44,958 nucleotides of DNA from JBFWQM01 sp050249455 (GTDB lineage: Bacteria > Pseudomonadota > Alphaproteobacteria > MPNO01 > VGEU01), in assembly GCA_050249455.1 (NCBI GenBank), contig JBFWQM010000012.1, forward strand, positions 1-44,958, given 5' to 3'. Positions 17,427 through 24,310 of this stretch are shown piece after piece. Each line of letters starts with the position of its first letter. Within the stretch, counting starts at the first letter, position 1. Below the pieces are notes generated by a model. It saw nothing but the letters and a program-made list of their open reading frames with translations. It was not told where the DNA came from and did no database searches. A program made the translations under genes and the position numbers.

Positions 17427-18248
17427 TCAGTCGTCCCACGCCGGGCCCCAGCCCGGGTCGATCACCCGCTCGTGCGCGGGCAGCGCGTCGATCGCGGCCA
17501 TGTCCTCGGCGTCGAGCGCGAAGTCGAAGATCTCCAGGTTGGCGCGGGCATGGGCCTCGCTGCCGGCCTTGGGGATTGCCACGATGCCGTCCTGCTGCAT
17601 CAGCCAGCGCAGCGCCACCTGCGGCCCGGACTTGCCGTGCTTGCGGCCGATCGCGGCCAGCGCCGGCTCGCGGGTCAGCAGGCCGCGGCCGAGCGGGCTG
17701 TAGGCGGTAAGCGCCATGCCGTGTCTGGCCAGCGCCGCGCGCAGCCGCTCCTGGCGCATCATCGCGTGGCATTCCACCTGGTTGCACAGGAGGTCGGCAT
17801 GGTGGGTGCCGACCGCCTCGTCGAGGTGGTGCAGGGTGAAGTTGCTGACCCCGATGAAGCGCGCCTTGCCGGCGGCGCGCACGGCCGTCAGCGCGCGCAA
17901 GGTCTCGCCCATGGGCACGGTGTCGTTGGGCCAGTGGATCAGCAGCAGATCGACGTAGCCGGTCTTGAGCTTGCGCAGGCTCTCGTCGGCCGAGCGCTGT
18001 AGCGCGCCGTCGCGCATCTCGCTGCGCCACACCTTGGTGGTGACGAAGATATCGGCGCGATCCACCGCCGTCCCGCGCAGAGCCGTGCCGATCGCCGCCT
18101 CGTTGCCGTAGGCCTGGGCGGTGTCGATGTGGCGGTAGCCGAGGTCGAGCGCGGTCCGCACCATGCGGGTGCAAGCCTCGCCCGACAGTCCCGAGGTGCC
18201 GAAGCCGATGCGCGGCAGCCGCGCGCCCTTGAGCTCGATGTGGTCCAA
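17427..18248 (-). CDS. Aldo/keto reductase
   Basis: 273 residues from a TTG at 18248, the only start that gives the normal family length; the open frame extends 450 bases further but reads as noise. The catalytic tetrad is complete: Asp42, Tyr47 (DTAQAYGNE), Lys72 (TTKVW) and His105 (LLIHWP). The IPKAGS motif for the NADPH phosphate and the GVSNF strand are present. It is closest in style to the 2,5-diketo-D-gluconate reductase group, which reduces small aldehydes and ketones with NADPH. It leads an operon with the cysteine hydrolase. A strong hairpin and a consensus-like promoter lie immediately upstream. Confidence 0.9.
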   Translation of the reverse strand: MDHIELKGARLPRIGFGTSGLSGEACTRMVRTALDLGYRHIDTAQAYGNEAAIGTALRGTAVDRADIFVTTKVWRSEMRDGALQRSADESLRKLKTGYVDLLLIHWPNDTVPMGETLRALTAVRAAGKARFIGVSNFTLHHLDEAVGTHHADLLCNQVECHAMMRQERLRAALARHGMALTAYSPLGRGLLTREPALAAIGRKHGKSGPQVALRWLMQQDGIVAIPKAGSEAHARANLEIFDFALDAEDMAAIDALPAHERVIDPGWGPAWDD

Positions 18249-18265
18249 TCCCGGCCCCGATGCGC

Positions 18266-18294
18266 GAGGCGCGCGCCCGGCCGGCGCGCGCCTC
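18266..18294 (-). other. Perfect 12-bp hairpin just upstream of the aldo/keto reductase
   Basis: GAGGCGCGCGCC (18266-18277) and its exact inverse (18283-18294) flank a 5-base loop. The hairpin ends 17 bases before the TTG start. If transcription starts near 18298 from the promoter below, it would sit at the very 5' end of the mRNA, where such stems often protect against RNase attack. It could instead terminate the small gene ending at 18347, but no T-run follows. Confidence 0.55.
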
Positions 18295-18305
18295 CTCTCG
18301 GCCTC

Positions 18306-18333
18306 ATTATAGCCGGGACTGCGGTCCCGCCAA
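18306..18333 (-). promoter_or_regulatory. Promoter-like -35/-10 pair for the aldo/keto reductase operon
   Basis: On the minus strand a TTGGCG (18328-18333) is followed after 16 bases by a perfect TATAAT (18306-18311). Expected transcription start is about 18298-18300, some 50 bases before the TTG start codon. In DNA this GC-rich a perfect -10 is notable. Not experimentally supported. Confidence 0.5.
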
Positions 18334-18346
18334 CGGCGGGTGGCGC

Positions 18347-18679
18347 CTATTGCGGGCGCGCCTGCGCGTCGTGCTTCTGGCGGTAGATGCGCTTGCTGGC
18401 CCTGTTCTGGGCCTTGGTGAGCGCGGCACGCTCGCGCTTGGTGACGGTGCCGTCGGCCTTGGCGCGGTTCTCCATGTTGTCGATGCGGGTCTGGCGCTGC
18501 TGCATCCGCTTCGCCTCGGGCTTGTTCAGCGCGCCGGACTCGACGCCCTGGTCGATGCGCTTCTCCTGGTTGGCCTGGCGCTGGTCGATGTTCGGCGTCG
18601 CGCCCTGGGCCGACGCCCCGGCGGGCGCGGCCAGGACGGCGGCGGCCAGCGCAGCGGCCAGCATGTTGATGCGGTTCAT
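18347..18679 (-). CDS. Small secreted charged helical protein with an internal repeat
   Basis: 110 residues from an ATG with GGAGG five bases upstream. A signal peptide (about 1-26, LAAAVLAAPAGASAQ) is followed by a highly charged helical region. It contains two copies of a unit with a short turn: RIDQGVESGALNKPEAKRM and, about 30 residues later, RAKADGTVTKRERAAL. The second copy (KADGTVTKRE) looks like half an EF-hand loop. This type of small periplasmic protein is common in proteobacteria but I know no function. Calcium binding is a guess from the Asp-Gly-Thr turn. Confidence 0.75.
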   Translation of the reverse strand: MNRINMLAAALAAAVLAAPAGASAQGATPNIDQRQANQEKRIDQGVESGALNKPEAKRMQQRQTRIDNMENRAKADGTVTKRERAALTKAQNRASKRIYRQKHDAQARPQ

Positions 18680-18755
18680 CTCGTCCTCCATCCAAACGCG
18701 GCGGCGCCCCGTCGGCACCGCAAAGCTGTCACGCGAGGCGCCGCGAAACCCTGCG

Positions 18756-19976
18756 CTAGGCGCGAAGCAGAGGCTCGAACGGGCGGATCCCAGCGCTGTC
18801 CGGGAATATCACGGAATCGGTTTCGCGTTTGCCAACACCCAGGTGCGCGGTGAGCACGCCCTTCAGCACCGCGCGCATATCCATGGTGGGGGCAAGGTCG
18901 CGGCCTTCGAACAGCCGGTCGGGCGTGAGGCCGGGCCAGCGCGCGACCACCCGGCCGCCGGCCACCGCGCCGCCGGCGAGGAAGGCGACGGAGGCGGTGC
19001 CGTGGTCGGTGCCGCCGGTCCCATTGGGCGCGGCGGTGCGGCCGAACTCGGTGACGATCGCGACGACGGTCTGCCGCCATGCCGGGCCGAGGCCGGCCTT
19101 CAGGATGTCGATGCCGGCGGCCAGCGCGCCGAGCCGCCCGGCCAGCCGTCCCGTCGCCGCGCCCTGGCCGGCGTGGGTGTCCCAGCCGCCGACGTCGAGC
19201 GCCGCGACGCGCGGCCCGCGCGGGTCCGCCAGCAGCCGCCCGACCGCCTCCGCCGCGGCCTCCAGCGCCGGGTCGCGCCCGGCGCGCGGCCGCCCCGACG
19301 GCATCGGGCCGCTGCCGCCCAGCACCTCGCCGGTCATCCGCTGCGCCGCGATCCCGGCGCCGATCGCCGGGCCGAGCACCGGGTCGCCGCGGTAGAGCAG
19401 GGCGACCTGCTCCAGGAAGCCGCCGTCGGCCGCGGGCATCGCCTGCGGCGCCCACGAGCCGACCGGCGTCGCGCCGCGCAGGATCAGCGGCACGCCGTTG
19501 CCCACGGCGAGGCCGAGCCGGCGGTCGCCGCCGCCCATCAGGCCGAGGGCGCGGTTGAGCCAGCCGTCGCGCCGGCCGTGCGGCGTCGCGCCGCCGCTCT
19601 CCAGCAGGTCTTGGCCGTCGAAGTGCGACCGCGACCGGTAGGGCGAGGCGACGGCATGCACCACCAGCAGCTCCTGCGCCCGGTAGAACGCGTGAAGCGG
19701 CGCCAGGGCCGGGTGCAGCCCGTACCGCCCGTCGAGGTCGAGCGCGCCGTCGGCCGCGCCGGGCGCCGGCAGCGCGAGCGCGCCGCGGACCGCCGCATAG
19801 TCGGGATCGGCATAGGGCGGCACGGCGGCGAGCCCGTCGAGCGCGCCGCGCAGCAGCACCACGACCAGTCGCCGGTCCGTCGCGGCGTTGGCAAGGGCGA
19901 ACGGGACGAAGGCGGTCATCGGCGCGGCGGCGGCAGCGGCGCCGAGCAGGCGGATCAGGACGCGTCGCGGCAGCAC
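18756..19976 (-). CDS. DUF1501 protein, Tat-type signal
   Basis: 406 residues from a GTG preceded by GGAGG. The N-terminus MLPRRVLIRLLGAAAAA has a twin-arginine followed by a hydrophobic stretch, the pattern for Tat export of DUF1501 proteins. The body carries the family landmarks: LVVVLLRGALDGLAAVPPY, then SPYRSRSHFDGQDLLESGG, VGGWDTHAGQG and IVTEFGRTAAPNGTGGTDHG, which includes the conserved His and Asp residues of the alkaline-phosphatase/sulfatase-like core. Function is unknown for the family. It is the last gene of a five-gene operon led by an ECF sigma factor and follows the DUF1800 gene by 3 bases, its usual partner. Confidence 0.92.
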   Translation of the reverse strand: MLPRRVLIRLLGAAAAAAPMTAFVPFALANAATDRRLVVVLLRGALDGLAAVPPYADPDYAAVRGALALPAPGAADGALDLDGRYGLHPALAPLHAFYRAQELLVVHAVASPYRSRSHFDGQDLLESGGATPHGRRDGWLNRALGLMGGGDRRLGLAVGNGVPLILRGATPVGSWAPQAMPAADGGFLEQVALLYRGDPVLGPAIGAGIAAQRMTGEVLGGSGPMPSGRPRAGRDPALEAAAEAVGRLLADPRGPRVAALDVGGWDTHAGQGAATGRLAGRLGALAAGIDILKAGLGPAWRQTVVAIVTEFGRTAAPNGTGGTDHGTASVAFLAGGAVAGGRVVARWPGLTPDRLFEGRDLAPTMDMRAVLKGVLTAHLGVGKRETDSVIFPDSAGIRPFEPLLRA

Positions 19977-19979
19977 GGC

Positions 19980-21320
19980 CTACCTCCTCTGGAACTCGGG
20001 CGCCATCAGCGCCAGCGCGATCGACTCGCGTTGCGAACCGGCGCGGGCGACGGCGGCGCGGGTCTGCGGACCGGCCAGCGGCCCGAGCGCCGCGTCGAGC
20101 AGCCCTGCGCCAGTGACCGGGCCGGCCGCCGCGCGGCCACCGGCCGCCAGCGCCCATTCGCTGCGCCTGACCACGGACTCCGGGCCGATCCAGGCGTCGG
20201 CGTCGTCCGGCCAGCCTTGCGGCGACGGGGCGGCGAACGGCGCCTGGCCGAGCAGGCGCAGCGCGCCGAGCAGTTGCATGCGTTCGCCCTCGGCGCCGGC
20301 GGCACGTAGCGCCGCGACCACGAACTCCGCGCCGGTCTTCACCTTGGTCAGCGGCGCCCAGGCGTCGGGCAGGGCGATCATCGCCCGCGCCAGGGCCGCG
20401 AGATCGCCGTCGGTTTCCGCGAATGTGCGCGCCAGGCGCGCCACGACGGACTCCGGCGGCGCATCGGCGACGAAGTGGCGGGCGAAGCGCGTCGCGACGT
20501 GCCGCGCGGTCGCCGGGTGGCGCGCCAGCAGGTCGAGCGCCGCCTCGCCCTCAGCCATGCCGTCCTCGGCGAACCGCCGGCCGAGCAGGACCTTGTCGCC
20601 CGGCTCGTGCAGCACGGCGTGGAAGGCGAAGCCGCCCGGCGTGCCGCCGCCGGGCCGGTCGCCGCGCTCCAGCGACCAGCCGGTCAGGATGCGCGCCAGC
20701 GCGCGCACGTCGTCCTGCGCATAGCCGCCGTCGACGCCGAGCGTGTGCAGCTCCAGGAGCTCGCGCGCGAAGTTCTCGTTCAGCCCGCGCTCGCGCCGGC
20801 GGCCGGCGCGCGAGGCCGGGCCGATCGAGGCCGCGTTGTCGAGATAGACCAGCATCGCCGGGTGGCGCGCCACTGCGCCCAGCATGTCGCGGAACCGGCC
20901 GGCGACGTGGGGGCGGATCGCCTCGCGCTCGAAGCCGCCGGCGAGCCCCAGCACCGGCGGGCGCTGCACCGACACGGTGAAGTGGTTCGACCAGAAGGCG
21001 ACCAAGCGTTCGCGGAACGGCGCGTCGCTCGCGATCTGGGCCTGCGTCCGTCGCGTCGCCTCGTCGATGTAGATCTCGCGGTAGCGGTCGCGGATCAGCC
21101 GCTCGATCTCGCCGTCGCCCTGACGCCGCGCCGCCATCAGGGCGGCCATGTTCTCCGCTGCGGGCGCCAGGCCGCGCAGGGAAGCGGGCGGCGGCGACTC
21201 GCGGCCGAGCTGCGCGGCCAGCCAGTCCGGTGCGCCGGCGCGCGCGATCTCGGCGATCTCGCCCGGGCGCGCGCCCAGGCCGAAGCGCACCGCGGCGACC
21301 GCGGCGTCGTGACGGCTCAC
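19980..21320 (-). CDS. DUF1800 protein
   Basis: 446 residues starting at GTG (21320), which overlaps the upstream stop by four bases. Family markers: AAVRFGLGARPGEI near the start, the AFWSNHFTVSVQRP segment (about residues 110-123), NENFARELLELHTLGVDGGYAQDDVR in the middle and GRRFAEDGM...ALDLLARHPATARHVATRFARHFVAD. DUF1800 proteins are almost always next to DUF1501 genes, and the pair is thought to act at the cell surface, but no reaction is established. No clear signal peptide is visible here, so it may travel with DUF1501 through Tat or stay inside. It belongs to the sigma-factor operon. Confidence 0.92.
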   Translation of the reverse strand: MSRHDAAVAAVRFGLGARPGEIAEIARAGAPDWLAAQLGRESPPPASLRGLAPAAENMAALMAARRQGDGEIERLIRDRYREIYIDEATRRTQAQIASDAPFRERLVAFWSNHFTVSVQRPPVLGLAGGFEREAIRPHVAGRFRDMLGAVARHPAMLVYLDNAASIGPASRAGRRRERGLNENFARELLELHTLGVDGGYAQDDVRALARILTGWSLERGDRPGGGTPGGFAFHAVLHEPGDKVLLGRRFAEDGMAEGEAALDLLARHPATARHVATRFARHFVADAPPESVVARLARTFAETDGDLAALARAMIALPDAWAPLTKVKTGAEFVVAALRAAGAEGERMQLLGALRLLGQAPFAAPSPQGWPDDADAWIGPESVVRRSEWALAAGGRAAAGPVTGAGLLDAALGPLAGPQTRAAVARAGSQRESIALALMAPEFQRR

Positions 21321-21802
21321 GGCAGCGGCCTCACCGGTTGCGCCGCCACGATCCGGCGGCGGGTATCGGCCGGCAGCCTTGCCAGCGCGTCGGCGGCGGC
21401 GAGCTGCACGGCGTGCTGCAGCTCGCCGCTGCGCGCGCGCACGGCCTCGAACGCGGCCTCGAGCGCCTGGCGATCGAGCGTGTCGGCCGCCAGCAGCCCG
21501 CGCAGCCGCTCACGCGCAGCCCGCAGCTCGCGTCCGGCGGCGGCGATCTGCGGCCGCCGCGCGGCCAGCGCCGCGACGAACGCCGGGCGGTCTTCGGCCG
21601 GGACCGCGTCCATCATGCGGCGCAGGGCGGCCGGGATCGCGCGCTCGCCGGCCGCCGCCGCCGGCTCCGCCGCCTGGCGGCTCTCTCGCGCGGCGCCGAA
21701 ATAGCGTCCGGCGGCGATGCCGCCGACGAACACGTTGGCCGCCAGCGACAAGAACAGCAGCGCCAGCAGCCAGCCGACCGCGCGCGGACCGATCGTCACC
21801 AT
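21317..21802 (-). CDS. CnrX/ZraP-like membrane-anchored periplasmic helical protein
   Basis: 161 residues. One N-terminal membrane segment (about 11-31, WLLALLFLSLAANVFVGGI) is followed by a long helical hairpin with repeated Ala, Arg and Glu (about 55-150). The layout matches the heavy-metal sensor group (CnrX, NccX, ZraP). However only one His (His130) and no Cys are present outside the membrane part, so the metal ligands of CnrX are missing. It overlaps the membrane protein upstream by 7 bases and the DUF1800 start by 4. Probably a signal-sensing partner of the anti-sigma protein, responding to something other than nickel or cobalt. Confidence 0.65.
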   Translation of the reverse strand: MVTIGPRAVGWLLALLFLSLAANVFVGGIAAGRYFGAARESRQAAEPAAAAGERAIPAALRRMMDAVPAEDRPAFVAALAARRPQIAAAGRELRAARERLRGLLAADTLDRQALEAAFEAVRARSGELQHAVQLAAADALARLPADTRRRIVAAQPVRPLP

Positions 21803-22215
21803 ATCGGCCGCTCCACGGCGAGAAGCGATGTCCCGCCGTCGCCGTCGCCGTGATCGGCGGGCGGGCCGCCGCCGACCAGCCCGCTCCAGCCCAGCACGAA
21901 GCCGACCGCGCAGGCGGTGGCGAGGCCGGCGATGCGCGGCCAGCCGATCGCGATGCGCCAGTCGCGCCCGGCGGCCGCCGGCCGCGGCTGCGCCGCCGCC
22001 ATCGCCCGGGCGGCCAGCGCCGCCGCGTCGATCGCCGGCGTCGCCGGCTGCCACGCCGCCAGGGCCCGATCGAGCGCCCGCGCGTCGGCGAGTAGCGCGC
22101 GCGCCTCGGCCGAGCGGGCGAGGAGGGCGCCGGCCGCCGCGCGCGCGTCCGCCGGCCAGCGCGCCGGGTCGCCGCCGTGCGCGCCGATCAGCGTCTCGAG
22201 GTGCGACAGCCGCAT
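21796..22215 (-). CDS. Single-pass membrane protein, probable anti-sigma factor
   Basis: 139 residues beginning one base after the sigma-factor stop. A cytoplasmic helical part (1-90, with LETLIGAHGGDPARWPADARA near the start) precedes one membrane helix (about 94-112, GLATACAVGFVLGWSGLVG), and a short Gly/Asp-rich periplasmic tail ends in PIW. Position and topology fit an anti-sigma factor. There is no zinc-binding HxxxCxxC motif, so it is not of the ZAS type; its small size and order (sigma, membrane protein, CnrX-like) are closer to CnrY. The sequence itself is not diagnostic; the call rests mostly on context. Confidence 0.55.
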   Translation of the reverse strand: MRLSHLETLIGAHGGDPARWPADARAAAGALLARSAEARALLADARALDRALAAWQPATPAIDAAALAARAMAAAQPRPAAAGRDWRIAIGWPRIAGLATACAVGFVLGWSGLVGGGPPADHGDGDGGTSLLAVERPIW

Positions 22216-22216
22216 G

Positions 22217-22792
22217 TCAGGCTCCGGACGTTTCGGGGAGCACGAGGTCGTCGAGCTGCGTCCTGAGCGTGCGGCGCGCGCGCACCAGGAGCGATTCGAC
22301 CGCTCCGACGCTGATGTCGAGGATCGCCGCCGCTTCGGCGTTGGACAGGTTCTCGTAATGGCACAGGGTCAGCGCGGCACGCTGGCGCTCGGGCAGCGCG
22401 GCCACCGCCGCCGCCACCCGGCCGGCGGCCTCGCTGCGGGCGACCGCCGCGAAAGCGCCCGGCGCGGGGTCGGCGACCTCTCCGGCCGCCTCGATGCCGT
22501 CCCAGGCCGGGCGGCGGCGGCGGTCCAGGCACAGGTTGACGACCACGCGGTAGAGCCACGTCGACACCGCCGCGCCGCCCGCGCGGTCAGCCTGGGCCTG
22601 CCAGTCCGGCGCCTTCTGCCAGGCCCTCAGGAACGCTTCCTGCACGATTTCCTCGGCGTCGCTGCGGTTGCCGGTGACGCGCACGGCAATCGCCGCCGCA
22701 CGCGCCGCGTGGCGCGCCACCAGGGTCGCGAAGGCGGCCCTGTCGCCGCGAGCGGCGCGGCCCATGAGTTGGTCGTCGGTTCCGTCGCTCAT
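22217..22792 (-). CDS. ECF RNA polymerase sigma factor
   Basis: 191 residues from the ATG at 22792. The sigma2 domain (about 8-95) includes the core-binding and -10 recognition part VTGNRSDAEEIVQEAFLRAW and the WLYRVVVNLCLDRRRR helix. The sigma4 domain (about 128-180) has LPERQRAALTLCHYENLSN and the helix-turn-helix AAILDISVGAVESLLVRARR. In-frame starts up to 22825 exist (GTG and ATG), but this one begins at the usual point for the family; none has a good ribosome site. First gene of the operon with a probable anti-sigma, CnrX-like sensor, DUF1800 and DUF1501. It likely transcribes its own operon. Confidence 0.93.
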   Translation of the reverse strand: MSDGTDDQLMGRAARGDRAAFATLVARHAARAAAIAVRVTGNRSDAEEIVQEAFLRAWQKAPDWQAQADRAGGAAVSTWLYRVVVNLCLDRRRRPAWDGIEAAGEVADPAPGAFAAVARSEAAGRVAAAVAALPERQRAALTLCHYENLSNAEAAAILDISVGAVESLLVRARRTLRTQLDDLVLPETSGA

Positions 22793-22915
22793 CGCGGCCG
22801 CGCAGACACGCCACTGCATTGTCACGCGCGAGGGCGGCGAACCCTGCGTGCGAAGCGGCCGTAATGATCGTCGGGTTGCAAGGGGGCGGCAAGGCGGCGC
22901 CGCGGCCGAAGCCGC

Positions 22916-23128
22916 CTAGGCGGCCGGGAAGAAGCTCAAGACGGCATCGGCCGCCAGGAAAATGCCGTAGATCGCCGCCGCGGCCACCAGCCAGGCTGCG
23001 GCGAACAACCCGGCCCAGACGCCCGCCGCCGGCCGTCGCGGCAGCGCCGCGGGCCGGTCGAATGCGCGACGGGCCCGTCCGATCCGCAGGACAGGCACGT
23101 CGCGAACATAGGTCTCACCGTCCGGCAC
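22916..23128 (-). CDS. Small hypothetical membrane protein
   Basis: 70 residues if the GTG at 23128 is used; GGGGA stands five bases before it. A basic, Pro-rich N-terminal half is followed by one hydrophobic helix near the C-terminus (about 43-66, GLFAAAWLVAAAAIYGIFLAADAV). It overlaps the 3' end of the preceding small gene by 14 bases, suggesting coupling. No family recognised. It could start further upstream (an ATG at 23194). Confidence 0.5.
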   Translation of the reverse strand: MPDGETYVRDVPVLRIGRARRAFDRPAALPRRPAAGVWAGLFAAAWLVAAAAIYGIFLAADAVLSFFPAA

Positions 23129-23285
23129 GGATCCCCGCCGCCGGCTCGACGAGGTCGATTCTCGGCATGCCCGTGTCGGACGCGGACTGCGCACGCATCA
23201 GAAGCATGCCAGTGAAGAGCCACCCGCCGGCAATCACCAGACCCACCAGTAACGTCGCGATGCGCCGCTGCATCACACGGGACAT
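23115..23285 (-). CDS. Small hypothetical single-pass membrane protein
   Basis: 56 residues from an ATG preceded by an unusually strong GGGGGGAG ribosome site. A basic N-terminus (MSRVMQRRIAT) leads into one membrane helix (about 10-30, LLVGLVIAGGWLFTGMLL) with a short outside tail. No family recognised. Leads a probable two-gene unit of tiny membrane proteins. Confidence 0.6.
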   Translation of the reverse strand: MSRVMQRRIATLLVGLVIAGGWLFTGMLLMRAQSASDTGMPRIDLVEPAAGIRAGR

Positions 23286-23481
23286 GATCTCCCCCCGATC
23301 GTTCCGTGTCGTCAGGATCGCCTGCCCTCGGACCTGCCGCCGCGCCATGCGATGCGCGACAGCCCCCACCCGCCCGTTGGCTGCCGTCGGCCTGCACCCG
23401 CGCCCGGGGCGGCCGACATGGAATGTGCCGGCATGGTCGCTGCCCGCCCGTCGGTTGTCTGCCGGCGCTTTCGTGTCAAAG

Positions 23482-23826
23482 TCATGTCCGCCCGACGGCG
23501 CGGCGGCGGCGCGGCGCGGCAGCCTCCGTGCCGGCCGGCCGGCCGGGATGCCGCTCCAGCCAGCCTTCGATGGGCACGCGATGGTGGGACGCCAGACGAC
23601 GGAAGGCGGCGTATTCGCGCCGCGGCAGCTCCTGGAACGCCCAGTGGTCGAGCTCCAGCCACTCGCGGCCGGTCAGCGGCCCGAACTGTCGGCCCATCTC
23701 CGTTTCCCACGCCGAAGGAGGCTGCGCCACGCGCTTCGGCCCCCGCACGTCCCCTGATTCGTCCCGATCCTGGTCGAACAACGCACCCACCCGCTTGCGC
23801 CTGCGCCTCGCGGTGCCCGACCGCAT
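23482..23826 (-). CDS. Small hypothetical basic protein
   Basis: 114 residues from an ATG at 23826. The first 18 residues are very basic (MRSGTARRRRKRVGALF), the middle (about 43-95) has a plausible folded segment (MGRQFGPLTGREWLELDHW and EYAAFRRLASHHRVPIEGW), and the tail is basic again. The aromatic and charged mix of the middle makes a real protein likely, though I recognise no family. The ribosome site is weak. It is divergent from the lipoprotein gene across the longest gene-free gap. Confidence 0.45.
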   Translation of the reverse strand: MRSGTARRRRKRVGALFDQDRDESGDVRGPKRVAQPPSAWETEMGRQFGPLTGREWLELDHWAFQELPRREYAAFRRLASHHRVPIEGWLERHPGRPAGTEAAAPRRRRAVGRT

Positions 23827-24310
23827 CCCACCGAGACTACATTGCACGCCGATCCTAGCGGCTTCGCCGGTGGTCGCTTGTGGTAACTTAGTGACACAGC
23901 ACTTTGCGCTCTCATAAAAGAGGGCCGATAAATAAGGGTCAGTAGAGACGCTTCCATTCGTAAAGAGAAGCCAAGGGCTTAGCCGGATATTGTATTCGGC
24001 GGGGCATCGGCCTGCCGGCGAGACAACAATTTGTTAACGAAATTTTTTCCTTAATTTCCGACCTGCCGCCGGAACGCGCGAGGGCCTTGACGGCTGGTGA
24101 AGGAAACGTAAAAATCACAGTCGATTGCGGGTGGTTACGAAAATCGTTGCTAGCGGTGTCGGGCGGCAGGTTCCCTTGCGCGTGAGCGGAGAGGGGCGCA
24201 GCTATGGCGTCGTTCATGGGGTGTTGATGGACCGGTGTCGACGCGATCGCGGCGGGCCGACCACCGGGCGCGACGGTCGCCCGCTGTCGCCGTTCGGGTT
24301 GGGAGCGGTC
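23827..24310. other. Gene-free AT-richer divergent region
   Basis: About 480 bases hold no convincing gene. The segment 23860-24130 is visibly richer in A and T than the rest of the window, with runs such as TTTTTT near 24045 and several GTTAAC/TAACGA-type stretches. A candidate promoter for the lipoprotein operon lies near 24088-24116. Frames open across it encode no recognisable protein. It could house regulatory sites, a small RNA or the long 5' leader of the lipoprotein mRNA. Confidence 0.6.
24088..24116 (+). promoter_or_regulatory. Candidate promoter for the lipoprotein-ChvI-ChvG operon
   Basis: TTGACG (24088-24093), 17 bases, then AAAAAT (24111-24116). The -35 matches five of six consensus bases and the -10 four of six. 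Predicted start near 24123 would leave a leader of about 190 bases before the ATG at 24311. Confidence 0.4.
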
